Origin: Planctellipticum variicoloris
GTDB taxonomy: Bacteria > Planctomycetota > Planctomycetia > Planctomycetales > Planctomycetaceae
Direction: 5' to 3'
Assembly: GCF_030622045.1 (NCBI RefSeq)
Contig: NZ_CP130886.1
Span: forward strand, 5,216,001-5,280,000
DNA: 64,000 nucleotides
The notes beneath the pieces were generated by a model. That model made no database searches. It had not been told where the DNA came from and saw only the letters and a program-made list of their open reading frames with translations. Numbering within the stretch: the stretch's first letter is position 1; every line of letters begins with the position of its first letter. Shown here in pieces: positions 35,641 through 45,276 of this stretch. A program made the position numbers and the translations under genes.

Positions 35641-36567
35641 ATGGACATCGATTTCCCGACGCTGCTCCCCTATGTTGTGTTCGGCGCCATCACGCTGGCC
35701 ATCTGGGCGGTCATGTCTGCACTGAGCGGCGGCAGCGACCGCGCCGCCGAACGGCTGGACTACCTGAAAAACCCCGTCAACCGCGGACGCGGCAACGAAG
35801 CCAGGGGCATGGGAGCGCTGTTCGAAAAGGCCGCTCCGGCACTCTCGCGGGCACTTCAGCCCCAGACCGAACTCGAACAGAACAACCTGAAAGTAAAGCT
35901 CGCCAACGCCGGATTTCTCAATCCGGCCGCGCCCCAGATCTACCTCGCCGCCAAGCTCTCCCTGATGGTTGTGGGACTCGTGATCGGCGGGGGCATCGGC
36001 GCCTGGAAGTACGGCGTGACTCAAAGCGGCCTGACCGCGCTCGTCCTTGCCGGAGGCATCGGGTTCTACCTCCCCGCCGTCGTCCTCTGGTATCTGAAGT
36101 CGAAACGCCAGCAAGCCATCTTCCTGTCGCTGCCCGACGCCCTCGACCTGCTGGTGGTCTGCGTCGAAGCGGGTCTCGGACTCGACGCCGGCATGCGGCG
36201 CGTCGCCGAGGAAATGAACGACACGGCGCCGGAAATGTGCGAAGAACTTGATATGTGCCTGCTGCAGCTTCAGATGGGCCGCAGCCGCCGGGAGGTGCTG
36301 CACGATTTCGGCGTCCGGACAGGCGTCGACGACGTGAAGGCCCTGGTCGCCATTCTGATTCAGGCGGACAAATTCGGCTCCTCCGTCGCACAGGCCCTGC
36401 GGGTCCAGTCGGACGCCATGCGGGTCAAACGCCGGCAGATCGCAGAAGAAAAGGCCCAGAAGACCGCGGTCCAGATGCTCTTTCCGCTCGTGATTTTCAT
36501 CTTCCCGGGCGTGTTCGTGGTCCTCGTCGGCCCCGCGGCCATCAAGTTCATGCGGGACATGATGTAG
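35641..36567 (+). CDS. tadC: TadC, type II secretion F-family membrane protein
   Basis: 308 residues. Same family as TadB: N-terminal segment, a mid pair (LSLMVVGLVIGGGIGAW and GLTALVLAGGIGFYLPAVVLWYL), the F domain with LPDALDLLVVCVEAGLGLDAGMRRVAEEMNDTAPEMCEEL and DVKALVAILIQADKFGSSVAQALRVQSD, and a C-terminal segment (MLFPLVIFIFPGVFVVLVG). It is the second platform protein of the Tad system. No pilin, secretin or prepilin peptidase gene follows; these must be elsewhere. Confidence 0.93.
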   Translation: MDIDFPTLLPYVVFGAITLAIWAVMSALSGGSDRAAERLDYLKNPVNRGRGNEARGMGALFEKAAPALSRALQPQTELEQNNLKVKLANAGFLNPAAPQIYLAAKLSLMVVGLVIGGGIGAWKYGVTQSGLTALVLAGGIGFYLPAVVLWYLKSKRQQAIFLSLPDALDLLVVCVEAGLGLDAGMRRVAEEMNDTAPEMCEELDMCLLQLQMGRSRREVLHDFGVRTGVDDVKALVAILIQADKFGSSVAQALRVQSDAMRVKRRQIAEEKAQKTAVQMLFPLVIFIFPGVFVVLVGPAAIKFMRDMM

Positions 36568-36790
36568 TCGAACGAGTTCCGTACAGTTTCTCTGCAAAAT
36601 GCTCCTGGATAACGGGTTGCGACCGGCAACCCGGTGTTCCCAGATTTGGCGTTCCGCGGTATTCTTCGCAGAGTGCGTCGATAACCTCCGTTTCCAGGTG
36701 CCGCGGATGGAAGGGTTCCATCCGCAGGCCGCATGATGTGAACCTCCCATATCAGCGGGTTCGATGCCGGATTTCAGGGAAGAATGTGGC

Positions 36791-37621
36791 ATGCCGGTGC
36801 ACCCGACCGCGGTCATCGATCCGCGGGCAGAAGTCGATCCTTCTGCCGAAATCGGCCCCTACGCTGTAATTGACGGCCCTGTACGAATTGGCGCCGCTGC
36901 CGTCATCGGCCCCCATGTGCACCTCCTCGGCCGAACCTCCATCGGCCCCGGTTGCCGCCTTCACGCCGGAGTCATCGTCGGCGACCTGCCGCAGGATCGG
37001 GCCTACAAGGGCAGCCCGACCGAGTGCCACATCGGAGCGGAAACGATCCTGCGGGAATACGTCACCATCCATCGCGGGACGGCGGAAGGGACGGCGACCG
37101 TCGTCGGCGAACGCTGCTTCGTCATGGCGCATGCCCATGTCGGTCACAATTGCCGCGTCGGCGACGATGTCATGCTCGTCAATGGCTCGCTGCTCGGCGG
37201 CTACGTCGAAGTCGGCCGACGTGCCGTCATCTCCGGGAACGCCGCGGTCCACCAGTTTGTCCGGGTGGGCGAACTGGCGATGATCGCCGGCCTGGCCAAA
37301 ATTGTTCAGGACGTCCCCCCCTGCATGATGGTCGACGGCCCCGGCTGGTGCGTCGGCGTCAACACCATCGGCATGCGCCGGGCCGGAATGGACCCCGCGG
37401 AGCGCCGCGAGGTGAAGGCGATGTTCCGCCGGCTCTACTGCGTCCCGACGAGCCTGAGCGCTGCCGTGCAGGAGTTTGAATCGACTGTCCAGACCAACGC
37501 CGGCCGGACGATTCTGCACTTCCTGAAGCACCCCTCCCGGCGGGGGATCGGAGCGCACGGCGGCCCGCGCAAGGGGGCAAGCGATCTGCCCGATGGCGGC
37601 GAACCAACGACCGTTGAGTAG
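36791..37621 (+). CDS. lpxA: Acyl-ACP--UDP-N-acetylglucosamine O-acyltransferase LpxA
   Basis: 276 residues, near the family length. Hexapeptide repeats form the left-handed beta helix (IDPRAEVDPSAEIGPYAVIDGPVRIGAAAVIGPHVHLLGRTSIGPGCRLHAG). The catalytic His lies in HAHVGHNCRVGDDVMLVNGS, and the C-terminal helical part contains NTIGMRRAGMDPAERREVKAMFRRLY. It starts lipid A synthesis by adding a hydroxy-acyl chain to UDP-GlcNAc, so the organism probably has a lipopolysaccharide outer membrane. The LpxA-like MPVHPTAVIDP start favours ATG 36791. It is not in an lpxD-fabZ-lpxA cluster here. Confidence 0.93.
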   Translation: MPVHPTAVIDPRAEVDPSAEIGPYAVIDGPVRIGAAAVIGPHVHLLGRTSIGPGCRLHAGVIVGDLPQDRAYKGSPTECHIGAETILREYVTIHRGTAEGTATVVGERCFVMAHAHVGHNCRVGDDVMLVNGSLLGGYVEVGRRAVISGNAAVHQFVRVGELAMIAGLAKIVQDVPPCMMVDGPGWCVGVNTIGMRRAGMDPAERREVKAMFRRLYCVPTSLSAAVQEFESTVQTNAGRTILHFLKHPSRRGIGAHGGPRKGASDLPDGGEPTTVE

Positions 37622-37840
37622 TCCGCCGCTCCGTGAAATTACCAATTACTGGTCCTCGCCCCGTCCGCGGAAGCAGCTCGTACCAGTCGTAAGGTTTGCC
37701 ACAATTGCCGGAGGGTCAGCCGCGGAGCAGTCTGCGCCGCCGGAAAACTCTCGCCAGATCGATCAAGCTCCGCGATCGACCAGGTCGATGGAAGGGTCGC
37801 CTGCTTCCCAAAAAACTTCCCTCCATCTCCGGAGTTCGAC

Positions 37841-38119
37841 ATGCAATCGGTCGCGGATTCACGCTCTCCCGCCTCCCCTCAACTGCTCCAGAGACTCGAC
37901 GAATCCCTCCGGCTCCTCTGTCGACGACTCGAACAGAATTTCGAACAGCAGACGCGGCTGGACCGGTTCGTCTCCCTGGCCCAGGACCGCTGGGAACTGC
38001 AGTCGCTGCAGTTCCATCTCCAGGTCCAGCAGATCGAAGCCGCCATCAATACCTGGATGTCGGCCCCCTGCACCGCCCCGCGTCTCGCCGTGATTCCCGG
38101 CTCAACCGACTCCAATTGA
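37841..38119 (+). CDS. Small hypothetical coiled-coil protein
   Basis: 92 residues. The middle (LLQRLDESLRLLCRRLEQNFEQQTRLDRFVSLAQDRWELQSLQFHLQVQQIEAAINTW) is a long amphipathic helix or coiled coil. No export signal or family. GGAG six bases before the ATG supports real translation. It lies in a stretch of about 560 bases between lpxA and the leftward GroES-like gene that otherwise holds nothing clear. Confidence 0.5.
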   Translation: MQSVADSRSPASPQLLQRLDESLRLLCRRLEQNFEQQTRLDRFVSLAQDRWELQSLQFHLQVQQIEAAINTWMSAPCTAPRLAVIPGSTDSN

Positions 38120-38185
38120 GCGCGATCGGGAGCCGCAGCCTTCGGACAGCCGAATTCCGACGCCGACCCAATCGTCAGAACCGCT

Positions 38186-38593
38186 CTATTCCTCATCGTC
38201 GGATGGCGGTTCGACTTCGCGCTCTTTGCGGGACTTCCGGGGATTTCGCGGCTCGGAACGCCGGAATACGGCCACGACGTCTTCGATCGGCACCACGAAG
38301 AGGAGATTATCCGACTCCAGGTCGACCGGGATCGCGTTCTTCGGGTGGAACAGAATCTTGTCGTACTTTTTGACCGGGAAATCGAGATCCCGTTCGATCT
38401 GGACGCTGATTTCCACGACTCGGCCGGTAATCGTCGGGATCTCGGCCTGATCCGGCAGGACGATCCCTCCGCGGGTGCGCTGACGACTCTCGTCCTTGCG
38501 GATCAGGATCCGCTTTCCGAGAGGTTCCACAAATTCGGCCAAAGGGCTCGCTCCAGCAGGTCGATCGCGGTCGATCTGAGCCATGAGGGTCAT
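38186..38593 (-). CDS. Divergent GroES-like co-chaperonin with charged tail
   Basis: About 135 residues. The region FVEPLGKRILIRKDESRQRTRGGIVLPDQAEIPTITGRVVEISVQIERDLDFPVKKYDKILFHPKNAIPVDLESDNLLFVVPIEDVVAVF matches the Cpn10 fold: the mobile loop (RTRGGIVLP) and the GRVVEIS and YDKILF strands. It is longer than GroES because of a highly charged C-tail (RKSRKEREVEPPSDDEE). No groEL is adjacent. It may be a specialised second co-chaperonin; planctomycetes often have several chaperonin copies. ATG 38593 is used; ATG 38584 is equally possible. Confidence 0.8.
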   Translation of the reverse strand: MTLMAQIDRDRPAGASPLAEFVEPLGKRILIRKDESRQRTRGGIVLPDQAEIPTITGRVVEISVQIERDLDFPVKKYDKILFHPKNAIPVDLESDNLLFVVPIEDVVAVFRRSEPRNPRKSRKEREVEPPSDDEE

Positions 38594-38784
38594 CAATCCA
38601 AGGGATCGAGGCCGCGGGAAGGAACCCGACGGCCTCTCGCCACGGTCTGCGCTTCGTCATATTTTAGCGCGAACTCCAGGAAGGTCCAGCGGAGGCGACG
38701 CGACCGTTCATCGATCGAACCGACAAGATTTCGAACGCAATGGCGGTTGCTTATGCACCGCAATTTCGGCGATGATTCCCACGG

Positions 38785-39579
38785 ATGGAGAGAGTTTCCT
38801 TTCGAAAACCCTGCCGAGGACTCAACGTGTCCCACGACGCCTGCCGGTCGCAGTATGACTCCGAGGGCTATGTTGTCATCCGCCAGTTGCTGCCGGGAGC
38901 CGACCTGACCCTGCTGCAACAGAACCTGGATCGATACATCCGGCATGTCGTCCCCGACCTGGCGGATGCGGACGCCTTCTACGACGACCGCAGCCGGCCG
39001 GAGACTCTCAAGCAGCTTCAGCACATGGAGCATGATCCGTTTTTTGCCGACTACGCCAATCATCCGGTCTGGAAGTCGGTCGCCGAGCGCCTGCTCGGCG
39101 AAGAAGCCCGCGGCCAGGGAACGGAGTGGTTCAACAAACCGCCGGGAACGAACCACGCCACGCCCCCCCACCAGGACAATTACTACTTCTGCCTGACGCC
39201 GCCCCAGGTGCTGACCATGTGGCTGGCCCTCGACTCCGTTGACGAAGAAAACGGCTGCCTGCGGTATGTCCCCGGGTCGCACCGCCGGGGCGTTCGACCG
39301 CACGGACGGACGCAGACGCTCGGATTCTCTCAGGGGATCACCGACTACGGTCCCGAGGACTATGCGCACGAGGTTCCGATTCTCCTGGAGCCGGGAGACG
39401 CGGTGATCCACCACGGCAACACGATTCATCGGGCCGACGCCAATCGGTCCCCGGTGAGGAACCGGCGGAGTTTTGCGATCGTCTTCCGTGGCGTCAGTTG
39501 CCGGCGGGACGAAGTGGCCTATGGCCGCTATCGGGAGGCCGCTCAAGTTCAGCACGCGGCGCTCGGATTGAAGACGTAG
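38785..39579 (+). CDS. Phytanoyl-CoA dioxygenase family protein
   Basis: 264 residues of the Fe(II)/2-oxoglutarate PhyH family. The iron ligands are visible as HQD in PPHQDNYYF (about residue 130) and the distal His in HHGNTIHRADANRSP, with the 2-oxoglutarate Arg a few residues later. LEPGDAVIHHGNTIHRA is characteristic. Substrate unknown. It starts a rightward run with a class III aminotransferase and an amidohydrolase-fold protein, which may form one degradation or biosynthesis pathway. The start at 38785 may be too long; the conserved part begins near YDSEGYVVI. Confidence 0.92.
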   Translation: MERVSFRKPCRGLNVSHDACRSQYDSEGYVVIRQLLPGADLTLLQQNLDRYIRHVVPDLADADAFYDDRSRPETLKQLQHMEHDPFFADYANHPVWKSVAERLLGEEARGQGTEWFNKPPGTNHATPPHQDNYYFCLTPPQVLTMWLALDSVDEENGCLRYVPGSHRRGVRPHGRTQTLGFSQGITDYGPEDYAHEVPILLEPGDAVIHHGNTIHRADANRSPVRNRRSFAIVFRGVSCRRDEVAYGRYREAAQVQHAALGLKT

Positions 39580-39652
39580 GCGCTGGAACATCCAATCGCA
39601 GGGGCCGGAGACGCAGCGAGAAGTCATGTCGAATGTCGAACCGATCGCCGAG

Positions 39653-39774
39653 TGCATAGAGCCAAGTGCCAAGAGACCGAGAGAGAACTTGTGCCAGAGC
39701 TGTCGACCCAGTCCACTGACCACTGACCACTGACAAAACTCCAGCGATTCGCGACTCCCTGCACCCTCCATTCG
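39653..39774. repeat. Heptad repeat tracts upstream of the aminotransferase gene
   Basis: Three tracts: TGCATAG, AGCCAAG, TGCCAAG, AGACCGA (39653-39680); three perfect CCACTGA units (39713-39733); and GCGATTC, GCGACTC, CCTGCAC (39754-39774). The last ends 21 bases before the start codon at 39795. Confidence 0.85.
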
Positions 39775-39794
39775 CCCCTCGGAAAGCTCTGCCC

Positions 39795-41141
<1,347 letters not shown>

Positions 41142-41244
41142 CCGCCGATGAGGTCGCGGGCTCAGAACGAGAGTCCGTGTGCCACGGCCAGTGGGATGCC
41201 CCGGAAACCTGACGCGTTCGACAAGAAGGGATGGAGGCCGAGTC

Positions 41245-42240
41245 ATGCGCGACTGGGAAGTCACCGACGCCGATCGCGAGCTGTTCGCCCGCGAGCTCGA
41301 CAGCTTCGTTCCCGACCGGATCTTCGACGCCCACTCCCACTGGTACGCGGTCGAGCACTTTCCGGCGGATTCCGTTCCCGATCTCGTCCGCAACGGACCG
41401 GCCCGGGCCGGGGCGGTCGAGTTTCAGCGCTGCATCAACGAATTAACACCCGGCCGAGCGACGGAGGGGCTCTTCTTTCCCTATCCCTTCGTCGGCGTCG
41501 ATGTGGCCGCCGCGAACCAGTTCCTTGCGGATGAGCTGCAGAAGCAACGCGGCTCGCGCGGCCAGATGCTGGTCCTGCCAACCGACGACCCCGAGTTCAT
41601 CCGCGAGACCGTCCGCCGCCACGGCTTCGTCGGCCTGAAGTGCTACCACATCTATTCCCCGACAAAGCCGACGTTTCAATCGATCATTGAGGATTATCTG
41701 CCCGAACCGCAGGTGCAGGTCGCGCATGAAGAAGGGCTGTCGATCACGCTGCACATGGTGCTGTCGCGGGCGCTGGCAGACGAGCGAAACCAGGCGACGA
41801 TCCAGCGGTACTGCCGGACGTATCCCAACCTGCGGCTGATCCTCGCCCACTCCGCCCGCGGGTTTAACCCGCACCACACGCTGCTGGGGATCGACTCGCT
41901 CCGGGGGCTGGACAACGTCTGGTTCGATTCTTCAGCGGTAACAGATTCCGGCGCTCACGAGGCGATCATCCGCACGCTGGGCCACGATCGGCTCCTCTAC
42001 GGATCCGACTTTCCGGTCTCGCATCTTCGCGGGCGATGCGTGGCGCTGGGCGACACCTTCTTCTGGATTTCCGCCGAGAATACGCAGCTCTCGGTGCCGT
42101 ACGCCGACCTGCAACTCAGCCTGGTCGGGCATGAGGCCCTGCGGACGCTGAAAGTGGCTGCGATGGCGACGGGGCTGAGCGATGCGCAGGTGGAGGACGT
42201 CTTCAGCAACAACGCGCGGAAACTGTTTGGGCTGACCTGA
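41245..42240 (+). CDS. Amidohydrolase-fold metal-dependent hydrolase
   Basis: 331 residues. TIM-barrel of the amidohydrolase-2 type: strand-1 metal motif DAHSHW (about residue 27-32), a Lys on strand 4 (FVGLKCYHIYS), His on strand 5 (ITLHMVLSR), His on strand 6 (LILAHSARGF) and Asp on strand 8 (LLYGSDFPVSH). The C-terminus NNARKLFGL is typical. Substrate unknown. Good GGAGG seven bases upstream of ATG 41245. It closes a probable three-gene unit with the dioxygenase and aminotransferase. Confidence 0.9.
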   Translation: MRDWEVTDADRELFARELDSFVPDRIFDAHSHWYAVEHFPADSVPDLVRNGPARAGAVEFQRCINELTPGRATEGLFFPYPFVGVDVAAANQFLADELQKQRGSRGQMLVLPTDDPEFIRETVRRHGFVGLKCYHIYSPTKPTFQSIIEDYLPEPQVQVAHEEGLSITLHMVLSRALADERNQATIQRYCRTYPNLRLILAHSARGFNPHHTLLGIDSLRGLDNVWFDSSAVTDSGAHEAIIRTLGHDRLLYGSDFPVSHLRGRCVALGDTFFWISAENTQLSVPYADLQLSLVGHEALRTLKVAAMATGLSDAQVEDVFSNNARKLFGLT

Positions 42241-42251
42241 ATCCGGAGTGG

Positions 42252-42385
42252 TCCCGCTGCAGGCGGGATCGCACAGCGACACGAGGCCGCAGTTTGAGCC
42301 GCGAAGTGGTGGATGGCATCCGGGCCGATGAAAGTCCAACTGCGGCCTCTTGCGGCAAAGCCGCCCGGCCTTCAGCCGGGCCACC
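42252..42385. other. Structured spacer between convergent genes
   Basis: Hairpin TCCCGC/GCGGGA (42252-42268), a 12-bp long-range inverted repeat GAGGCCGCAGTT (42283-42294) and AACTGCGGCCTC (42338-42349), and a GCCCGGC/GCCGGGC hairpin near 42370. It probably stops transcription from both sides; no clean T-run is present. Confidence 0.55.
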
Positions 42386-42408
42386 CGCCACGAGACCGCT
42401 GCCGCCGA

Positions 42409-43248
42409 TCAGTCCTTGAAGACCCACCACGCCGAATCGCAGACCTTCCGATAGCCGATCTTTGAATAGACGGCATTGGAGATCGGATTCGACGCGTCCG
42501 TGTAGAGACAGCAGAACCGCCGCCCCGCATGCAACTGTCGCCCTGTCACCTCCGCGACGCATGACGTCGCAAAGCCCCGTCCGCGTTGCTCCGATGGCGT
42601 ATACACGAAGTTCACCGTGATGCTCGACCGGGTCGGCCGACCGATCGAAGCGTTTGATACGACGATCCCGGCGACCTCCCAGACGAAAGACCTCCCCTTC
42701 TCAATTCGTCGTCGGACGCCCGGTTCCAGATCGTGCTTCGCCTCCTCGCCGTGCACCTCGCATTCAAAGGCCCTGGCCCATTCCGTGAGCACAGGAATAT
42801 CCGCCGCCTCCGCCGCGCGGAAAACTCCCGGCGACCGGTGCCTCCAGGCCACATTGCGACAGGACTGCAGACACTGGCTCATCCGCAAGACGGCAGTCCT
42901 TCCCGAGGTGTTCGCCCAGCCCTTCGCGAACGCCGCCGCGGCTTCGGCCGATCCGACGACGCCCGGCAACTCGATTCCCTGCTCTCCCAGTGACTCAATC
43001 AGCCGATGGACGGCCTCGTCAGGCATCCGACTGATAATCATGTTGTTCGGAGTCACCAGCGCGGCGCCGACCGGCTGCCCCCGATCGTGCACCGACCACG
43101 CTCCGAGCCCCTCGGGAATCGGATCAGAGCCCGCGAGATACTCCCCGGCCAGTCCCAACAGGAGACTGTGCTCCGCCTCATGGCGATAGAGCGGCTCGGA
43201 GACCTCTTCCAGCCAACGTTCCAGTCCGGAATGCCTCACGACGTTCAT
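42409..43248 (-). CDS. GNAT family N-acetyltransferase
   Basis: 279 residues with two halves: a degenerate N-terminal GNAT-like domain (GAWSVHDRGQPVGAALVTPNNMIIS) and a C-terminal GNAT domain (VNFVYTPSEQRGRGFATSCVAEVTGRQL, with the acetyl-CoA loop as QRGRGFA, then CCLYTDASNPISNAVYSKIGYRKV). The ATG at 43248 gives MNVVRHSG; the upstream frame is not family-like. Substrate unknown. Confidence 0.88.
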   Translation of the reverse strand: MNVVRHSGLERWLEEVSEPLYRHEAEHSLLLGLAGEYLAGSDPIPEGLGAWSVHDRGQPVGAALVTPNNMIISRMPDEAVHRLIESLGEQGIELPGVVGSAEAAAAFAKGWANTSGRTAVLRMSQCLQSCRNVAWRHRSPGVFRAAEAADIPVLTEWARAFECEVHGEEAKHDLEPGVRRRIEKGRSFVWEVAGIVVSNASIGRPTRSSITVNFVYTPSEQRGRGFATSCVAEVTGRQLHAGRRFCCLYTDASNPISNAVYSKIGYRKVCDSAWWVFKD

Positions 43249-43511
43249 AATCTGCCTCCGCGGCGTGGCGATACCGCCGGCCAATCCCTTTCGATCCCCA
43301 GTCACCTGAGACGTCATGCAGTGACAGGCGAGACTGGAACAGGTTCGGTTCGGACGGGACCTTCCTGAGGTGGCAGGTCCTGACGCGCGACCTCGCTCCG
43401 CGCATGCGGCGATCCGGTCAAAGTTTTTTCCGCCTCTTTCGCGTCGACCGCTCAGCCCCTAGTCTGGACGGCTCATCCTCCGGTTCCGTCCTCGTCATGG
43501 AGCACGACGCT

Positions 43512-45104
43512 ATGACCAATCCCGCCCTCTCCCGCCGCGCATGGCTCCAGTCCACCGCAGCACTCGGAGCCGCCGCGGCCGTCGCGAGCCCCCGGACAAC
43601 CTCCGCCGCCGAACCGAACAATTCCGCACCCGTCGCCATCGGCTCCCGTCGCGAACTGTTTGTCGACAACCTGCTGATCGACCGCATGACCGGCGGCGCC
43701 CGGCAGCGGCTGCATCACCCGCAGCCTCAGGAGATCGTGCTGGAACACGACGCCCCGTGGGAAGGGACCGGGAGCGGCTATCACAGCCTGTTCCAGGACG
43801 GGCCGCTCTACCGGATGTACTACAAGGCCTGGCATCTCGAAGTGTCGCAGGGGAAGGTCAATACCAGCACTCATCCCCTCTACTGCTGCTATGCCGAAAG
43901 CGACGACGGCATCCACTGGCGGAAGCCCGATCTGGGCCTGCACGAGTTCCGCGGCTCCAAGGCCAATAACATCGTGATCACCAGCGAACACGTCGGGAAC
44001 GTGAATCCCGACGCCGGTCACCCCGCCATCTTCAAGGACGAGAATCCCGCGGCCCCGCCCGAGGCCCGCTACAAGGCGATTCTGCGCTCCAACAGCCCCA
44101 AAGGACTGCTGCCGTTTCAGTCCCCCGACGGATTGCACTGGTCACCGATGAGCGACGCTCCCGTGATCACCGACGGTGCATTCGACTCCCAGAACCTGGC
44201 GTTCTTCGATCCGGAACGGGGCGAGTATCGGGCCTACTGGCGGTATTTCACCGCGGGCACGACTGACGAGAAGAACTGGAATCCCTCCGGGCTGCGGGCC
44301 ATCCGCACAGCCCGCTCGAAAGACTTCCTGCACTGGACCGATCTGTCCGACCTAACCTACATCGATTCCCCTCACGAGCAGATCTACACCAACCAGATCA
44401 AACCGTACCATCGCGCTCCGCACCTGCTGATTGGCTTCCCGACCCGCTACGTCGATCGCGGCTGGTCGGATTCGATGCGGGCCCTGCCCGAACTCGAACA
44501 CCGCGAACTTCGAGCTTCAGCAACCATGCGCTACGGCACCGCCGTCACCGAAGGGCTGTTCATGGCCAGTCGGGACGGCGTGCAGTTCCAGCGCTGGAAC
44601 GAGGCGTTTTTACTCCCCGGCATCGAACGTGAAGGGACATGGAACTACGGGCACCAGTACATTGCCTGGCACCCCGTCGAAACAAAGTCTGCCCTGCCGG
44701 GAGCGCCGAACGAGCTGTCGCTCTACGCCACCGAAAGTTACTGGACCGGCAACAGCAGTGCGCTGCGACGATACACGTTGCGGCTCGACGGCTTCGTCTC
44801 CATCGAGGCGCCACTGACGGGGGGCGAACTGGTGACGCGACCGCTGACCTTTATCGGGAAGCAGCTCACCCTCAACTTCGCATCCTCCGCCGCGGGCGGA
44901 CTGCAGGTCGAACTGCAGGATGCCGCCGGTCAACCCCTGCCAGGCTTCACCCTCGACGAGTGCCAGCCGATCTTCGGCGACACGTTGAACCGGACCGTGA
45001 CGTGGAAGAACGGCAGCGACGTCAGCGCGCTCGCCGGGCAGCCGATCCGGCTGCGATTCCTGTTGAAGGATGCGGACTTGTATGCGCTGCAGTTCGTGAG
45101 TTGA
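43512..45104 (+). CDS. Tat-exported five-bladed propeller protein (glycoside hydrolase-like)
   Basis: 530 residues from ATG 43512. Begins with a Tat-type signal (SRRAWLQSTAALGAAAAVASP). The rest is beta-rich with HSLFQDGPLYRMYYKAW, CYAESDDGIHWRKPDLGLHEF, and ARSKDFLHWTDLSDLTY segments typical of GH43/GH32-like propeller proteins of planctomycetes. Acidic catalytic residues cannot be assigned with certainty; it may be a carbohydrate-active enzyme of the cell surface. A start at 43497 is also possible. No operon partner is seen. Confidence 0.8.
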   Translation: MTNPALSRRAWLQSTAALGAAAAVASPRTTSAAEPNNSAPVAIGSRRELFVDNLLIDRMTGGARQRLHHPQPQEIVLEHDAPWEGTGSGYHSLFQDGPLYRMYYKAWHLEVSQGKVNTSTHPLYCCYAESDDGIHWRKPDLGLHEFRGSKANNIVITSEHVGNVNPDAGHPAIFKDENPAAPPEARYKAILRSNSPKGLLPFQSPDGLHWSPMSDAPVITDGAFDSQNLAFFDPERGEYRAYWRYFTAGTTDEKNWNPSGLRAIRTARSKDFLHWTDLSDLTYIDSPHEQIYTNQIKPYHRAPHLLIGFPTRYVDRGWSDSMRALPELEHRELRASATMRYGTAVTEGLFMASRDGVQFQRWNEAFLLPGIEREGTWNYGHQYIAWHPVETKSALPGAPNELSLYATESYWTGNSSALRRYTLRLDGFVSIEAPLTGGELVTRPLTFIGKQLTLNFASSAAGGLQVELQDAAGQPLPGFTLDECQPIFGDTLNRTVTWKNGSDVSALAGQPIRLRFLLKDADLYALQFVS

Positions 45105-45112
45105 AAAGTCTC

Positions 45113-45171
45113 GGACGGACAAGGATGTCCGTCCTGCGTCAGGCGACGTAGCCCGGACATCCTTGTCCGGG
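45113..45171. repeat. Two GGACA-N4-TGTCC palindromes
   Basis: 45113-45134: 9-bp stem GGACGGACA/TGTCCGTCC with loop AGGA. 45152-45171: 8-bp stem CCCGGACA/TGTCCGGG with loop TCCT. A third related one is at 62061. They lie between the propeller gene and the PQQ-like gene. Confidence 0.8.
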
Positions 45172-45276
45172 GCAAGGCTGGCGACGAATCGACCCCTACC
45201 GGGTGTCGCATCAACTCCCGCTGTTGTATTATCGGCATCGTCAGGAATCTGGTTCCCGATTGAAAAGGAATCCCGC

